From contig NZ_JAUXXE010000050.1 in NCBI RefSeq assembly GCF_030681155.1, positions 1 to 64,000 on the forward strand: a DNA stretch of 64,000 nucleotides, given 5' to 3'. This document shows positions 8,475 through 17,626 of this stretch, one piece after another. Both the position numbers and the translations under genes were made by a program. Numbering within the stretch: the first letter of the stretch is position 1; every line of letters begins with the position of its first letter. The notes under the pieces are model-generated. The model saw nothing but the letters and a program-made list of their open reading frames with translations. It made no database searches and had not been told where the DNA came from. The DNA is from Phenylobacterium sp. Its GTDB lineage: Bacteria; Pseudomonadota; Alphaproteobacteria; Caulobacterales; Caulobacteraceae.

Positions 8475-9257
8475 GTGGTTGATGTCTTTGAAGAGGTCGA
8501 GGAGCAACTCCGCACCGACCGCTACAAGGCGCTTGCGCTGAAAATCCTGCCCGTGGTCGGTGGCCTGCTGGTCATCGCCTTGGTCATCGCGCTGGCTGTC
8601 TGGGGCTACCAGCACTTCCGAACGCAGGCTGCGGCCAAGGCGTCGGAACAGTACGCGCAGGCGATCGAATCCTTCAACGCCGGGCGGCGCGACGAGGCGA
8701 TCCGCCTGTGGAGCGAGGTCAGCCAAGGCTCGTCCAAGGCCTATAAGTCCCTGTCGCTGCAGCACCTTGGCGGCCTGAAGTTGGCCGACAACAAGACCGC
8801 CGAGGCGGTGAAGCTGTTCGACGAGGCCGCGGAGGCCGCGCCCAACGACGTTCTTGGCGATTCGGCTCGCCTCAAATCCGCCTTCGCCTTGCTGGACACG
8901 GCTCCTTACAAGGATATGGAGGCGCGCCTGACGCCGCTCACGAAAGAAGGCCGCCCCTATCGCGCTGAAGCTCGCGAAGCGCTCGCCTTTTCCAAGCTGA
9001 TGGCCGGCGATCTTGCCGGGGCCCGCAGCGACTTCAGCCTGATTACGCTGATGGCCGATGCTGGCGAGGCCGCTCGCGCTCGCGCTCAGGCCGCCCAGGC
9101 CCTGATCGACTCCGGCTCGGCCAAGGCCCTGCCGGCCGCCGTGAAGAGCGCCCTGGCCCTGCCGCCGCCGGTCCAGCTTCCGCCGGGGGCCGCCGCGCCC
9201 ACCGCGCCCCAATCCGCCCCGCCTGCGCAACAACAGCCAGCCCCCGGACCCCAATGA
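8475..9257 (+). CDS. YfgM-like tetratricopeptide membrane protein
   Basis: A 260-residue protein with a short cytosolic N-terminus (VDVFEEVEEQLRTDRYK), one transmembrane helix at ~26-46 and a periplasmic TPR-like domain (TPR_21) rich in alanine helices. The tail after residue ~225 is Pro/Ala-rich low complexity. Members of this family (YfgM/Bam-associated) bind SecYEG and chaperones in the periplasm. The start is GTG at 8475, because the family's usual MxDVFxEVEE begins there. The gene overlaps BamB by 4 bp and precedes Der, which is the common bamB-der neighbourhood and supports a role in outer-membrane protein traffic. Confidence 0.82.
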   Translation: MVDVFEEVEEQLRTDRYKALALKILPVVGGLLVIALVIALAVWGYQHFRTQAAAKASEQYAQAIESFNAGRRDEAIRLWSEVSQGSSKAYKSLSLQHLGGLKLADNKTAEAVKLFDEAAEAAPNDVLGDSARLKSAFALLDTAPYKDMEARLTPLTKEGRPYRAEAREALAFSKLMAGDLAGARSDFSLITLMADAGEAARARAQAAQALIDSGSAKALPAAVKSALALPPPVQLPPGAAAPTAPQSAPPAQQQPAPGPQ

Positions 9258-10645
9258 CGCATATGCGCCGTAACAGCCTGCTTGCTCTCCTTCTCACGGC
9301 CAGTGTCGCCGTGAGCGGCTGCTCGACGATCGGCAAGATGAACCCCTTCAACAAGGGTGACGACGGTCCTCAGGAGACGGCTGCCGAGGGCGAGCGCATC
9401 GCCATCGTGGCCGCCGACCAAACCCTGGAAGTGGCCGAGGCCCTGAAGGGCGCCGACTTCTTCCTGCCGACTCCCGAGACCAACGCCAGTTGGGCGCAGC
9501 CGGGCGGCACGCCCGATCAGGCGATCACCCATCCGGAAGCGGGCGGCTCGCTGAGCATCGCGTGGAAGCGCGGCTTCGGCGAGGGTTCGAACCGCGGATC
9601 CCATGTGACCGCGCCGCCAGTGGCGGCCGACGGCAAGATATTCGTGATGGATGGCGGGGCCGCAGTCTCGGCGATCGACGGTCAAACCGGCTCGGTGCTC
9701 TGGAAGGCCGACCTGCGTCCCGGCTCGCGTCGCGACAAGGAAGCCTTCGGGGGCGGCTTGGCCTTCGCCGACGGCAAACTCTATGTGACATCCGGCTACC
9801 GCTTCGCCGCCCAGCTCGACGCTGGCACCGGCGCGGTGCTGTGGAAGACGACCACCGAACAACCGCTGCACGCGGCGCCGACAGTGTCGGGCGGCCGTCT
9901 GTTTGTTGTCGCGATCGACAACACCCTGATGACCTTCGATACCGCCACTGGCGTCGCCGGTTGGAACTATCAGGCGCTGTCCGAGCCGGCCCGCATCCTG
10001 GCGGCCTCCAGCCCCGCGGTGCAGGGCGACACGGTCGTGGCGTCGTTCGGTTCGGGTGAACTGGTCGCGCTGCGTGCGGCCAACGGCAACGACCTGTGGA
10101 ACGAGGCGCTGAGCCGCGCCAACCGCAACAACGCCTTGTCCGAAATCCGCGACATCGCCGGCCGTCCGGTCATCTATCAGGGCGACGTGTTCGCGGTGAG
10201 CCACTCGGGGGTCTTCGCGGCCACCGACCTGCGCACCGGCCAGGCGCGTTGGAGCCTGCCCGTCACCGGCATCACCACCCCATGGCCTGCGGGCGACGTC
10301 GTGTATGTCGTCTCCAAGGCCGGCGAGGTGATCTGCGTCGCCCGTGAAAGCGGCCAGATCTACTGGATCCGCGATCTGGGCGAGGGTCGTGAAAAGCGCG
10401 CTGGCGGCTTCATGGGCGTCGGCAAGAAGAACTTCACCACCCGGCCGATCTGGTCGAGCCCGTTGCTGGCGTCCAACCGCGTGATCGTGGCCGGTCAGAC
10501 CGGCGAACTGGTGGCGATGAATGCGCGGACCGGTGAAGTCGAGAAGACCGTGAACCTGGGAGGGCCGACATTGATCGGCCCGATCGCGGCCAACGGAACC
10601 ATCTATGTCGTGACGGATGAGGCTCAACTCATCGCGCTGCGCTAA
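9254..10645 (+). CDS. bamB: Outer membrane assembly lipoprotein, BamB-like PQQ beta-propeller
   Basis: A 463-residue lipoprotein. The signal peptide ends in a lipobox SVAVSGC, so the mature protein begins at Cys23. The rest is an eight-bladed beta-propeller of PQQ-type repeats (for example AVSAIDGQTGSVLWKADL, AAQLDAGTGAVLWKT, ALRAANGNDLWNE, AMNARTGEVEKTVNL). BamB is a scaffold of the BAM complex that inserts outer-membrane beta-barrels. An alternative ATG lies three codons in (9263). The gene is coupled to the TPR protein upstream and lies 20 bp before der, so the three probably form one transcript. Confidence 0.88.
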   Translation: MTHMRRNSLLALLLTASVAVSGCSTIGKMNPFNKGDDGPQETAAEGERIAIVAADQTLEVAEALKGADFFLPTPETNASWAQPGGTPDQAITHPEAGGSLSIAWKRGFGEGSNRGSHVTAPPVAADGKIFVMDGGAAVSAIDGQTGSVLWKADLRPGSRRDKEAFGGGLAFADGKLYVTSGYRFAAQLDAGTGAVLWKTTTEQPLHAAPTVSGGRLFVVAIDNTLMTFDTATGVAGWNYQALSEPARILAASSPAVQGDTVVASFGSGELVALRAANGNDLWNEALSRANRNNALSEIRDIAGRPVIYQGDVFAVSHSGVFAATDLRTGQARWSLPVTGITTPWPAGDVVYVVSKAGEVICVARESGQIYWIRDLGEGREKRAGGFMGVGKKNFTTRPIWSSPLLASNRVIVAGQTGELVAMNARTGEVEKTVNLGGPTLIGPIAANGTIYVVTDEAQLIALR

Positions 10646-10665
10646 ACTAGACAGAGCGTGACGCC

Positions 10666-12318
10666 ATGCCCATGCGGCTTGCAATTGTAGGGCGTCCAAA
10701 CGTCGGTAAGTCGACGCTGTTCAACCGACTGGCCGGGCGCAAGCTCGCCATTGTCGATGACCAGCCCGGCGTTACCCGCGACCGGCGCTTCGGCACCGGT
10801 CGAATCGGCGACCTGGACCTTGAACTGATCGACACCGCAGGCTTCGAGGACGTCACCGACGACAGCCTCGAATCCCGCATGCGCCAGCAGACGATTCTGG
10901 CCATTGAAGAGGCCGACGTCGCGCTGTTCGTGGTCGACGCCCGCGACGGCGTGACGCCGATGGACGAGGTCTTCGCCGAGATCCTGCGCCGTCACGACAA
11001 GCCGGTGATCCTTGCGGCCAACAAGGCCGAGAGCAAGGCCAGCAATGACGGCGTGAACGAGGCCTTCGGCCTTGGCCTCGGCGAGCCGATCGCCATCTCC
11101 GCCGAGCACGGCGAGGGCATGGCCGATCTCTATCAGGCGCTGCTGGCTGTCTGGCCCGAGATCGACGAGGAAGAAGACGAGGAGGGCGAGAAGCCCATCC
11201 GCATCGCCATTGTCGGCCGCCCGAACGCCGGTAAGTCGACCCTCGTCAACAAGCTGATCGGCGAGGACCGTCTGCTGACTGGCCCAGAGGCCGGCATCAC
11301 GCGCGACGCCATTCCGGTCGATTGGACCTGGGACGACCGCTCCGTGCGGCTGGTCGACACCGCTGGCCTGCGCCGGAAGGCCAAGGTCCAGGAGAAGCTC
11401 GAGAAGCTTTCGACGGGCGATACGATCCGGGCGATCACCTTCGCCGAGATCGTGATCCTGGTGATGGACGCCACGCACCCGTTCGAAATCCAGGACCTGC
11501 AGATCGCCGACCTGGTCGAGCGCGAAGGCCGTGGCCTGGTGTTCTGCCTGGCCAAATGGGATCTGATCGAGGACCAGGGCGCGACCCTGAAGGAGATCAC
11601 CGAGGAGGCCGGTCGCCTGCTGCCGCAGCTTCGTGGATCGCCGGTGATTGCGCTGTCGGCCGAAACCGGGCGTCACCTCGACCGGCTAATGCCGGCTGTG
11701 TTCAAGGTTCACAACGACTGGTCCACCAAGGTCAAAACCCGCGACCTCAACGACTGGCTGAAGATGGCGCTGGAGCGCCACCCGCCGCCCGCCGTCGGTG
11801 GCCGACGGGTCAAGCCGAAGTACATGGCCCAGACGAAGGCGCGCCCGCCGACCTTCGTGATGTTCGCCAGCCGCGCCGACCAACTGCCGGACCACTATCG
11901 CCGCTACCTGATCAACTCGTTGCGCGAGAGCTTCGAGATGCCGGGCGTGCCAATGCGCCTGACGGTCAAGTCGACCAAGAACCCCTACGCCGAGGGCGAG
12001 GAAAAGGGAGGACCTGCGCCACGTTCGCGTGTTCCGAACTTCGCGCCAAAGCTGGGCAAGAAGGTCGCTGAACCTAAGGGCGTGGCACGTGCGCGCCTCG
12101 GCATGGCGCCTCTCGCCGAACCCGTTGTCGAGGCCGCTGAGAAGGTCAAGGCCAAGCCGAAGCCCAAGGTGAAGCCGCGGAGCAAGCTGCTCTCGCCTGG
12201 CAAGCTGAAGGTGGGCGCGGGCCCCACGCCGAAGGGCCGCGCGCAGAAGCTCGCCCGTCCCGGCGTTAAGCCGAAGCGAGCTTCCCGGCCGCTTTCCAAT
12301 CGGAAAAACGGACGTTGA
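10666..12318 (+). CDS. der: Ribosome assembly GTPase Der with long basic C-terminal tail
   Basis: A 550-residue tandem GTPase required for 50S subunit maturation. The first G domain has [19 protein letters not shown] and NKAE; the second has [22 protein letters not shown] and AKWDLIED. The KH-like domain follows to about residue 450 ([30 protein letters not shown]). After that comes an ~85-residue Lys/Arg/Pro-rich tail with repeats such as [13 protein letters not shown], absent from the ~440-490-residue orthologues of most bacteria. The last 53 bases overlap the end of the convergent SDR gene, so part of the tail is encoded opposite another gene. Confidence 0.95.
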   Translation: MPMRLAIVGRPNVGKSTLFNRLAGRKLAIVDDQPGVTRDRRFGTGRIGDLDLELIDTAGFEDVTDDSLESRMRQQTILAIEEADVALFVVDARDGVTPMDEVFAEILRRHDKPVILAANKAESKASNDGVNEAFGLGLGEPIAISAEHGEGMADLYQALLAVWPEIDEEEDEEGEKPIRIAIVGRPNAGKSTLVNKLIGEDRLLTGPEAGITRDAIPVDWTWDDRSVRLVDTAGLRRKAKVQEKLEKLSTGDTIRAITFAEIVILVMDATHPFEIQDLQIADLVEREGRGLVFCLAKWDLIEDQGATLKEITEEAGRLLPQLRGSPVIALSAETGRHLDRLMPAVFKVHNDWSTKVKTRDLNDWLKMALERHPPPAVGGRRVKPKYMAQTKARPPTFVMFASRADQLPDHYRRYLINSLRESFEMPGVPMRLTVKSTKNPYAEGEEKGGPAPRSRVPNFAPKLGKKVAEPKGVARARLGMAPLAEPVVEAAEKVKAKPKPKVKPRSKLLSPGKLKVGAGPTPKGRAQKLARPGVKPKRASRPLSNRKNGR

Positions 12319-13015
12319 CCTTGGGCAGGCCCAGGTCCGCCTGAGCCAGCTCGACGATCAGCGGGCCGATTTCCGAGGGGTCGGCCAGGGTCGCAGGATC
12401 CTCGCCCGGCATGGCCTCGGCGCGCATCTTCGTCCGCATCGTGCCCGGATCGAGCAGGGTCGCGCGGATGTTGGTGTTCTCAAGCTCGTCGGCCCAGGTG
12501 CGGACCAGGTGCTCCAGCGCGGCCTTTGACGCGCCATAGGGGCCCCAGAACGCCTTCGGGCGTTCGACGCGCCCGGTCGTGAAGAAGATACCGCGGCCGG
12601 CGGTGGACTCGCGCAACAGGCGCTCGGTCGAGCGGATCAGCCGGTAGCTCGCCGTGACGTTGGTGGTGAACACCTTGTCCCACATGCTCGGATCGATATG
12701 CGAAACCGGCGTCAGGCCGCCGAGGATGGCGGCGGCGTGGACCAGGATGTCCAGGCGCTGGAACCGCTGGTGGATAGCCAAGCCCAGCGCGTCGATGTCG
12801 TCGCCCTTGTTCAGGTCGAGCGGAACCAGGGTGGCCGCCTTGCCGGTGGCGGTCTTGATCTCGTCGTCCAGTTCTTCGAGAGCGCCTTGGCTGCGGCCCA
12901 CCGCAACGACGTGCGCGCCGGCATTGGCGAGCGCCAGCGCGCTGGCGCGGCCAATGCCGCGGGTGGCGCCGGTGACCAGGGCGATGCGGCCGTCGAGGGG
13001 AAGGGTCTCAGTCAT
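12266..13015 (-). CDS. SDR family NAD(P)-dependent oxidoreductase
   Basis: A 249-residue classical short-chain dehydrogenase. The cofactor motif is [17 protein letters not shown] (TGxxxGIG), the NNAG-equivalent segment is [10 protein letters not shown], and the catalytic Tyr-Lys pair lies in [11 protein letters not shown]. The substrate is unknown; the sequence resembles YciK-type enzymes. The last gene of a minus-strand run (radA-cvpA-purF-SBF-SDR), its ATG overlaps the SBF transporter gene by 8 bp. Its 3' end runs 53 bases into der on the other strand, so the two proteins share coding DNA. Confidence 0.88.
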   Translation of the reverse strand: MTETLPLDGRIALVTGATRGIGRASALALANAGAHVVAVGRSQGALEELDDEIKTATGKAATLVPLDLNKGDDIDALGLAIHQRFQRLDILVHAAAILGGLTPVSHIDPSMWDKVFTTNVTASYRLIRSTERLLRESTAGRGIFFTTGRVERPKAFWGPYGASKAALEHLVRTWADELENTNIRATLLDPGTMRTKMRAEAMPGEDPATLADPSEIGPLIVELAQADLGLPKVNVRFSDWKAAGKLASA

Positions 13016-14006
13016 GACTTTGCTCTTGAAGCGGGCGTTTAGCGTAGCGCTGCGCCAGGGCGGCGCAGACCATGAGTTGGAACTGGTGATAGAGCATCAC
13101 CGGCAGAAGCACGAACCCAACTGTCGCAGCAGGGAACAGCACGCCGGCCATCGGCACGCCAGCCGCCAGGCTCTTGTTGCAGCCCGCGAAGGCGATGGCG
13201 ATTTCGTCTTCGGTCGAGAAGCCGCGCGTTCGAGCGACCCAGATCATGAAGCCGAGCGACAGGGCCAGCAGAGCCAGGCAGATCATCACGATGCGCGCCA
13301 GGTCCCAGGCTGAAACCTGACTCCAGATACCGGCGACGACGGCGCCGGAAAAGGCGTTGTAGACGACCAGCAGGATCGAGCCGCGATCAGTCAGGCTGAG
13401 CGGCTTGGCGTACTTCTGGATCCATTCGAGGATCCAGCGGCGAAGGATCTGGCCGGCGATGAAGGGGACCAGCAGTTGCAGCAAGATCGCCTCAAGCGAC
13501 GACAACGATAGCGATCCGCCCTCCGCCCCCAGCAACAACCCGACCAGCAGCGGCGTGAGGAACATGCCAAGCAGATTGGAAACCGAGGCCCCGCAGACGG
13601 CTGCCGGGACGCTGCCGCGGCCGATCGCCGTGAAGCTGATCGCGGACTGGATCGTGGAGGGCAGGCAGGCGAGGTAAACCAAGCCCGGCGCCAGCGCTGC
13701 CGGGACGATCCAGCCTGGAAGAGAGGCGGTGCCCAGGCCGACGATCGGCCAGAGTACAAAGGTGGTGGCTAGCACCAGACCATGCAGCCGCCAGTTCAGC
13801 AGGCCCTTGAGCACGGCGTCAGGGCTGAGCTTGGCGCCATGCAGGAAGAAGACCAGCGCGATGCTGATTTTCGTCAGGTTGGAGACGAGATGCGCGGCAT
13901 CTCCGCGCGCCGGCAGGATGGAGGCGAGCACCACCATCCCCACGATCGCGGCGATGTACCAATCGAGGCCTAGCTTCTTGAGCCAGGCCGCCGGCCTTGA
14001 ACTCAC
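13008..14006 (-). CDS. SBF-like (YfeH) bile acid:sodium symporter family protein
   Basis: A 332-residue membrane protein with about ten transmembrane helices. It fits the SBF_like group of putative Na+-dependent transporters (YfeH): an ALVFFLHGAKLSPDAVLKGL segment, a broken-helix core CLPSTIQSAISFTAIGRG, SVSNLLGMFLTPLLVG, and the second crossing-helix motif FAGCNKSLAAGVPMA. The start is a GTG at 14006 that overlaps the purF stop (GTGA), implying translational coupling. The transported solute is not known; some relatives carry organic anions. Its place inside an otherwise housekeeping operon is noteworthy but unexplained. Confidence 0.85.
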   Translation of the reverse strand: MSSRPAAWLKKLGLDWYIAAIVGMVVLASILPARGDAAHLVSNLTKISIALVFFLHGAKLSPDAVLKGLLNWRLHGLVLATTFVLWPIVGLGTASLPGWIVPAALAPGLVYLACLPSTIQSAISFTAIGRGSVPAAVCGASVSNLLGMFLTPLLVGLLLGAEGGSLSLSSLEAILLQLLVPFIAGQILRRWILEWIQKYAKPLSLTDRGSILLVVYNAFSGAVVAGIWSQVSAWDLARIVMICLALLALSLGFMIWVARTRGFSTEDEIAIAFAGCNKSLAAGVPMAGVLFPAATVGFVLLPVMLYHQFQLMVCAALAQRYAKRPLQEQSHD

Positions 14007-15496
14007 GCGTCGACCAGGAACGACAGTTGGCGGTCGGCGCCGTCGTTGCGGCCCTCGGCGATTTCACGATCCAGCAGGCGGGTCGGATAGTCGCCGGTGA
14101 AGTAGTGATCGGTGAACTGCGGATTGACCGGGTCGCGGGCCTCGGACTGCATGGCCGCATAGAGCCCGTCGACGGAGAGGTAGCCCATGGAGTCGACGTC
14201 GAGGATCTTGGCGATTTCCTCGACTGACTTGTTGGCCGCCAACAGGTGCTCGCGGTCGGGCATGTCGATGCCGTAGTAGTCGGGCCACATGATCGGCGGA
14301 GAGGCCGAACGCAGGTGAACCTCGGCGGCGCCGGCTTCGCGGACCATGCGGACGACGCGAACCGAGTTGGTGCCGCGAACGATCGAGTCGTCGATCAGCA
14401 TCACGCGCTTGCCGGCCAAAACGTTGCGGTTCGGCGAGAGCTTCATGCGCACGCCCAGTTCGCGGGCGCCCTGGGTCGGCTGGATGAAGGTCCGGCCGAC
14501 ATAGTGGTTGCGGATGATGCCCATTTCGAAGGGCACGCCGGTCTCTTGCGAATATCCGAGCGCGGCCGGGACGCCGGAGTCAGGCACCGGCACGACCACG
14601 TCGACCGGGACATGGCTTTCCTGCGCCAGGCGGCGGCCCATGCGCTTGCGCACGTCGTAGACCGAGCGGCCGTTCACCACCGAGTCCGGGCGGGCGAAAT
14701 AGACATATTCGAAGATGCAGGGGCGGGCGCGGGCGGCCGGGAAGGGCTTCAGGCTGCGGATGCCCTTGTGGTCGATCACGACCATCTCGCCGTGCTCGAT
14801 GTCGCGGACGAACTTGGCGCCGATCATGTCGAGCGCGCAGGTCTCCGAGGCCAGGACCGCCTTGCCGTCGAGATCGCCGAGCACCAGCGGACGGATGCCC
14901 AGAGGGTCGCGGACGCCGATCAGCTTTTTGTTGGTCAGGGCCACCAGGGCGTAGCCGCCCTCGATCTTGGACAGGGCGTCGATGAAACGGTCGACGAACT
15001 TGGCCTTCCGCGAGCGCGCCAGCAGGTGAAGGATCACCTCGGAGTCGGAGGTCGACTGGAAGATCGCGCCCTCGGCGACCAATTGCTCGCGCAGGGTCAG
15101 GAAGTTGGTGAGGTTGCCGTTGTGGGCCAGGGCGACGCCGCCAGCCTCAAGATCGGCGAACATCGGCTGGACGTTGCGGATGAAGCTGCCGCCGGCCGTC
15201 GAGTAGCGGGTGTGACCGATGGCCGAATGGCCCGGCAGGCGGTCCACAAGATCGGAGCCGGCGAAGGCGTCGCCGACGTGGCCCATGTGGCGTTCGGTGT
15301 GGAAACGCTGGCCGTCGAAGACCGCGATGCCGCAGGCCTCCTGGCCGCGGTGCTGCAGCGCGTGCAGGCCAAGCGCCGTAATAGCTGCGGCCGCCGCCGT
15401 GTCGTGAACGCCGAACACGCCGCACTCAAGGCGGGGAGTGTCGTCGTCAGGATCCCGGAAGGTCGGCTCGCGCCATCGATCTTGATCCTGAGTCAT
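14003..15496 (-). CDS. purF: Amidophosphoribosyltransferase
   Basis: A 497-residue enzyme that makes 5-phosphoribosylamine from PRPP and glutamine, the first step of purine synthesis. The N-terminal Ntn-hydrolase domain starts after a ~24-residue propeptide, with catalytic Cys25 in LECGVFGVHD. The PRPP site is MLIDDSIVRGTNS in the C-terminal phosphoribosyltransferase domain. One Cys of the Bacillus-type iron-sulfur site is present (CIFEYVYFARPDS), but the C-terminal region has no cysteines, so a [4Fe-4S] cluster is unlikely. Start and stop overlap cvpA and the transporter gene by 4 bp each. The cvpA-purF pairing is widely conserved. Confidence 0.95.
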   Translation of the reverse strand: MTQDQDRWREPTFRDPDDDTPRLECGVFGVHDTAAAAAITALGLHALQHRGQEACGIAVFDGQRFHTERHMGHVGDAFAGSDLVDRLPGHSAIGHTRYSTAGGSFIRNVQPMFADLEAGGVALAHNGNLTNFLTLREQLVAEGAIFQSTSDSEVILHLLARSRKAKFVDRFIDALSKIEGGYALVALTNKKLIGVRDPLGIRPLVLGDLDGKAVLASETCALDMIGAKFVRDIEHGEMVVIDHKGIRSLKPFPAARARPCIFEYVYFARPDSVVNGRSVYDVRKRMGRRLAQESHVPVDVVVPVPDSGVPAALGYSQETGVPFEMGIIRNHYVGRTFIQPTQGARELGVRMKLSPNRNVLAGKRVMLIDDSIVRGTNSVRVVRMVREAGAAEVHLRSASPPIMWPDYYGIDMPDREHLLAANKSVEEIAKILDVDSMGYLSVDGLYAAMQSEARDPVNPQFTDHYFTGDYPTRLLDREIAEGRNDGADRQLSFLVDA

Positions 15497-16128
15497 CGGG
15501 ATTTCTCCACCAGATCGTCTAGCCCGCGTCGTTCGCGGGGGTCATAGCCTTGGGCGTCACGAGAGTCACGTTGATCGGTCGCCGAACCTTCACGCACCGC
15601 ATCCTCAACGGCCGGTGCGAACTTGTCTGCCATGTCTAAGCCCTTGGGCGCGAAGGCTTTTAGGATTTCGCCTGACGCCTTGGTCAGGGGGTAAAACGCC
15701 GCACCCGTCATCCATTTCGGAACCCGGTCCGGCGGCGTCGCGGCATTGAAGGCCAAATGCAATGCTCCGAGCACCACTAGCGCGCGTAGAAGTCCGAATC
15801 CCAATCCGACCGTGCGGTCCAGGATGCCGAGGACTTGGGTGCTCTGTACGCCCCGGGCAAGGCCGCCGCCGGTGATCCGAAGTGCGGCATAAACGACCAC
15901 GAAGACGATCAACCCGGCCAGGACCGTGCCGCCCCAGTCCGGATCGACGAGATCGCGGCCGATGGGGCCGGTCCAACGAAGGCCATAGATCGCGATGACC
16001 GCGGCGAGTACGAACGACAGCGCCCGCACCATCTCGCGCGTGGCGCCGCTGACAAAACCGAACCCGGCCGAGGTCAAGAGGATCGCCAGGACGACAATAT
16101 CGAACCAGGGCAAGCCGTTCATTCCCAT
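15493..16128 (-). CDS. cvpA: CvpA family inner-membrane protein
   Basis: A 211-residue protein with four predicted transmembrane helices in the first ~125 residues (WFDIVVLAILLTSAGFGFVS onward) and a hydrophilic tail with clustered charged residues. It matches the colicin V production protein family, which in several bacteria contributes to envelope integrity. The position directly upstream of purF is typical. The start could be the ATG at 16128 or the one at 16122 (MNGLPWFD), the latter overlapping the radA stop as ATGA. I kept the longer version. The C-terminal tail is disordered-looking. Confidence 0.88.
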   Translation of the reverse strand: MGMNGLPWFDIVVLAILLTSAGFGFVSGATREMVRALSFVLAAVIAIYGLRWTGPIGRDLVDPDWGGTVLAGLIVFVVVYAALRITGGGLARGVQSTQVLGILDRTVGLGFGLLRALVVLGALHLAFNAATPPDRVPKWMTGAAFYPLTKASGEILKAFAPKGLDMADKFAPAVEDAVREGSATDQRDSRDAQGYDPRERRGLDDLVEKSR

Positions 16129-17483
16129 TGGCTTTCACCAATACGCCGGATCGCGTCGGCCAGGCGCGTCACGCCATGTATCTTCATGGAGCCGCCCTCG
16201 AGGTCCTGGGGACCGAGGACGCGTTTGAAGCCGAGCTTGGCGGCTTCCTTCATACGGCTTTCCATACGGCTGACCGGGCGAATGTCTCCGGACAGGCTGA
16301 TTTCGCCGAACACTACGCAGTCCTGCGGCAAGGCCTCGTCAAGCGCTGAGGAGGCCAGGGCGGCGGCGGCGGCGAGGTCGGCGGCCGGCTCGCTCACGCG
16401 CAGGCCGCCGGCGACATTCAGATAGACATCGCGATTGCCCAGCGAGAGCCCGCAGCGAGACTCGAGCACCGCCAGCACCATGGCCAGCCGTCCGGAATCC
16501 CAACCGACCACGGCGCGCCGGGGCGTGCCATAGGCCGAGGGAGCGACGAGAGCCTGGAACTCGACCAGCACCGGGCGCGAACCCTCGATGCCCGCGAACA
16601 CCGCCGCGCCCGCCGCGCGTTCACCCGAGGTGTCGAGGAACAAGGCCGAGGGGTTGGTCACCTCGCCCAGCCCGGCGTCACCCATTTCGAACACCCCGAT
16701 CTCGTCGGTGGCGCCGAAGCGGTTCTTGGTTCCGCGCAGGATCCGGAACGGATAACCCCGCTCGCCCTCGAAGGAGAGGACGGCGTCGACCATGTGCTCA
16801 ATCACTCTGGGACCGGCGATCGTGCCCTCCTTGGTGACGTGGCCGACCAGGATCACAGCGACGCCATGCTTCTTGGCCAACCGGACCAACTCGCCGGACG
16901 CCGCCCGCACCTGGGTCACTGAGCCCGGCGCGGCCTCGTGAGCATCGCTCCACATGGTCTGGATCGAGTCGATAACGACGAGGTCGAACTTCTCGCGCTT
17001 CAGACTCTCGAGAATGTCGCGAAGCGAGGTTTCGGTCGCCAGGCGAACGGGGGCGTCGGCCAGCCCCATCCGTTGGGCGCGGCCCCGCACCTGCTCGATC
17101 GCTTCCTCGCCGGAGATGTAGGCGCAGCGCACGCCGCGGCGGGCGGCGCTGGCGGCGACCTGCAACAGTAAGGTCGATTTCCCGACGCCGGGGTCGCCGC
17201 CCAGCAGGATCGCCGAGCCGGGCACGACGCCGCCGCCGCAGACCCGGTCAAACTCGTCCACCCCCGTCGAGATCCGGGGCGGGGCGGGTGTCGATTCGTC
17301 CAGGCCTTGGAACGAAAGTCCACGCGCCCGGGCGCTGCGGCTAGGCGCGAGCGCGCCGGGCGGGCGCGTCTGGAGTTCTTCCACGAGGGAGTTCCAAGCG
17401 TTGCAGGCGGGGCACTGGCCAGCCCACTTGGTCTGCGTGGCTCCGCAGGACTGGCAGACATAGACGGCGCCGTCGCGGGCCAT
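16119..17483 (-). CDS. radA: DNA repair protein RadA
   Basis: A 454-residue RecA-like ATPase that drives branch migration in recombination. It has an N-terminal C4 zinc finger (VCQSCGATQTKWAGQCPAC), Walker A GGDPGVGKSTLLLQ, Walker B LVVIDSIQTMW, the hallmark KNRFG motif, and a C-terminal Lon-like domain (DVYLNVAGGLRVSEPAADLA, SLSGDIRPVSR). An upstream extension to 17585 is possible, but the start at 17483 gives the family-typical MARDGAVYVC beginning, is preceded by AGAGAG, and lies just downstream of a candidate promoter. It leads the minus-strand operon radA-cvpA-purF-SBF-SDR. Confidence 0.95.
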   Translation of the reverse strand: MARDGAVYVCQSCGATQTKWAGQCPACNAWNSLVEELQTRPPGALAPSRSARARGLSFQGLDESTPAPPRISTGVDEFDRVCGGGVVPGSAILLGGDPGVGKSTLLLQVAASAARRGVRCAYISGEEAIEQVRGRAQRMGLADAPVRLATETSLRDILESLKREKFDLVVIDSIQTMWSDAHEAAPGSVTQVRAASGELVRLAKKHGVAVILVGHVTKEGTIAGPRVIEHMVDAVLSFEGERGYPFRILRGTKNRFGATDEIGVFEMGDAGLGEVTNPSALFLDTSGERAAGAAVFAGIEGSRPVLVEFQALVAPSAYGTPRRAVVGWDSGRLAMVLAVLESRCGLSLGNRDVYLNVAGGLRVSEPAADLAAAAALASSALDEALPQDCVVFGEISLSGDIRPVSRMESRMKEAAKLGFKRVLGPQDLEGGSMKIHGVTRLADAIRRIGESQWE

Positions 17484-17511
17484 GCGAACTCTCTGATTCG
17501 GGTAAAGCAGC

Positions 17512-17535
17512 AGTCTAGCGGGCTGCGCGGGCCAA
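17512..17535 (-). promoter_or_regulatory. Candidate promoter of the radA operon
   Basis: On the minus strand TTGGCCC (17529-17535), nine bases, then GCTAGACT (17512-17519). The second box resembles the published Caulobacter sigma-73 -10 element GCTANAWC, but the spacing is one base below the published 10-14. Transcription would begin about 20-25 bases before the RadA start codon. Confidence 0.3.
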
Positions 17536-17626
17536 GTCCGTCGCGGTGAAGTTGTTGCTCGTCGCAGCGCATGGGATAGATTCACATGACGCGGTTACGG
17601 AAGCCGACTTTCAAGGGCGGGACAAC

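Noticed and set aside
9086-10699. A 537-codon minus-strand frame opposite bamB
   Set aside because: Composition is Arg/Gly/His-rich without a fold, and the plus strand has a clear lipoprotein with propeller repeats.
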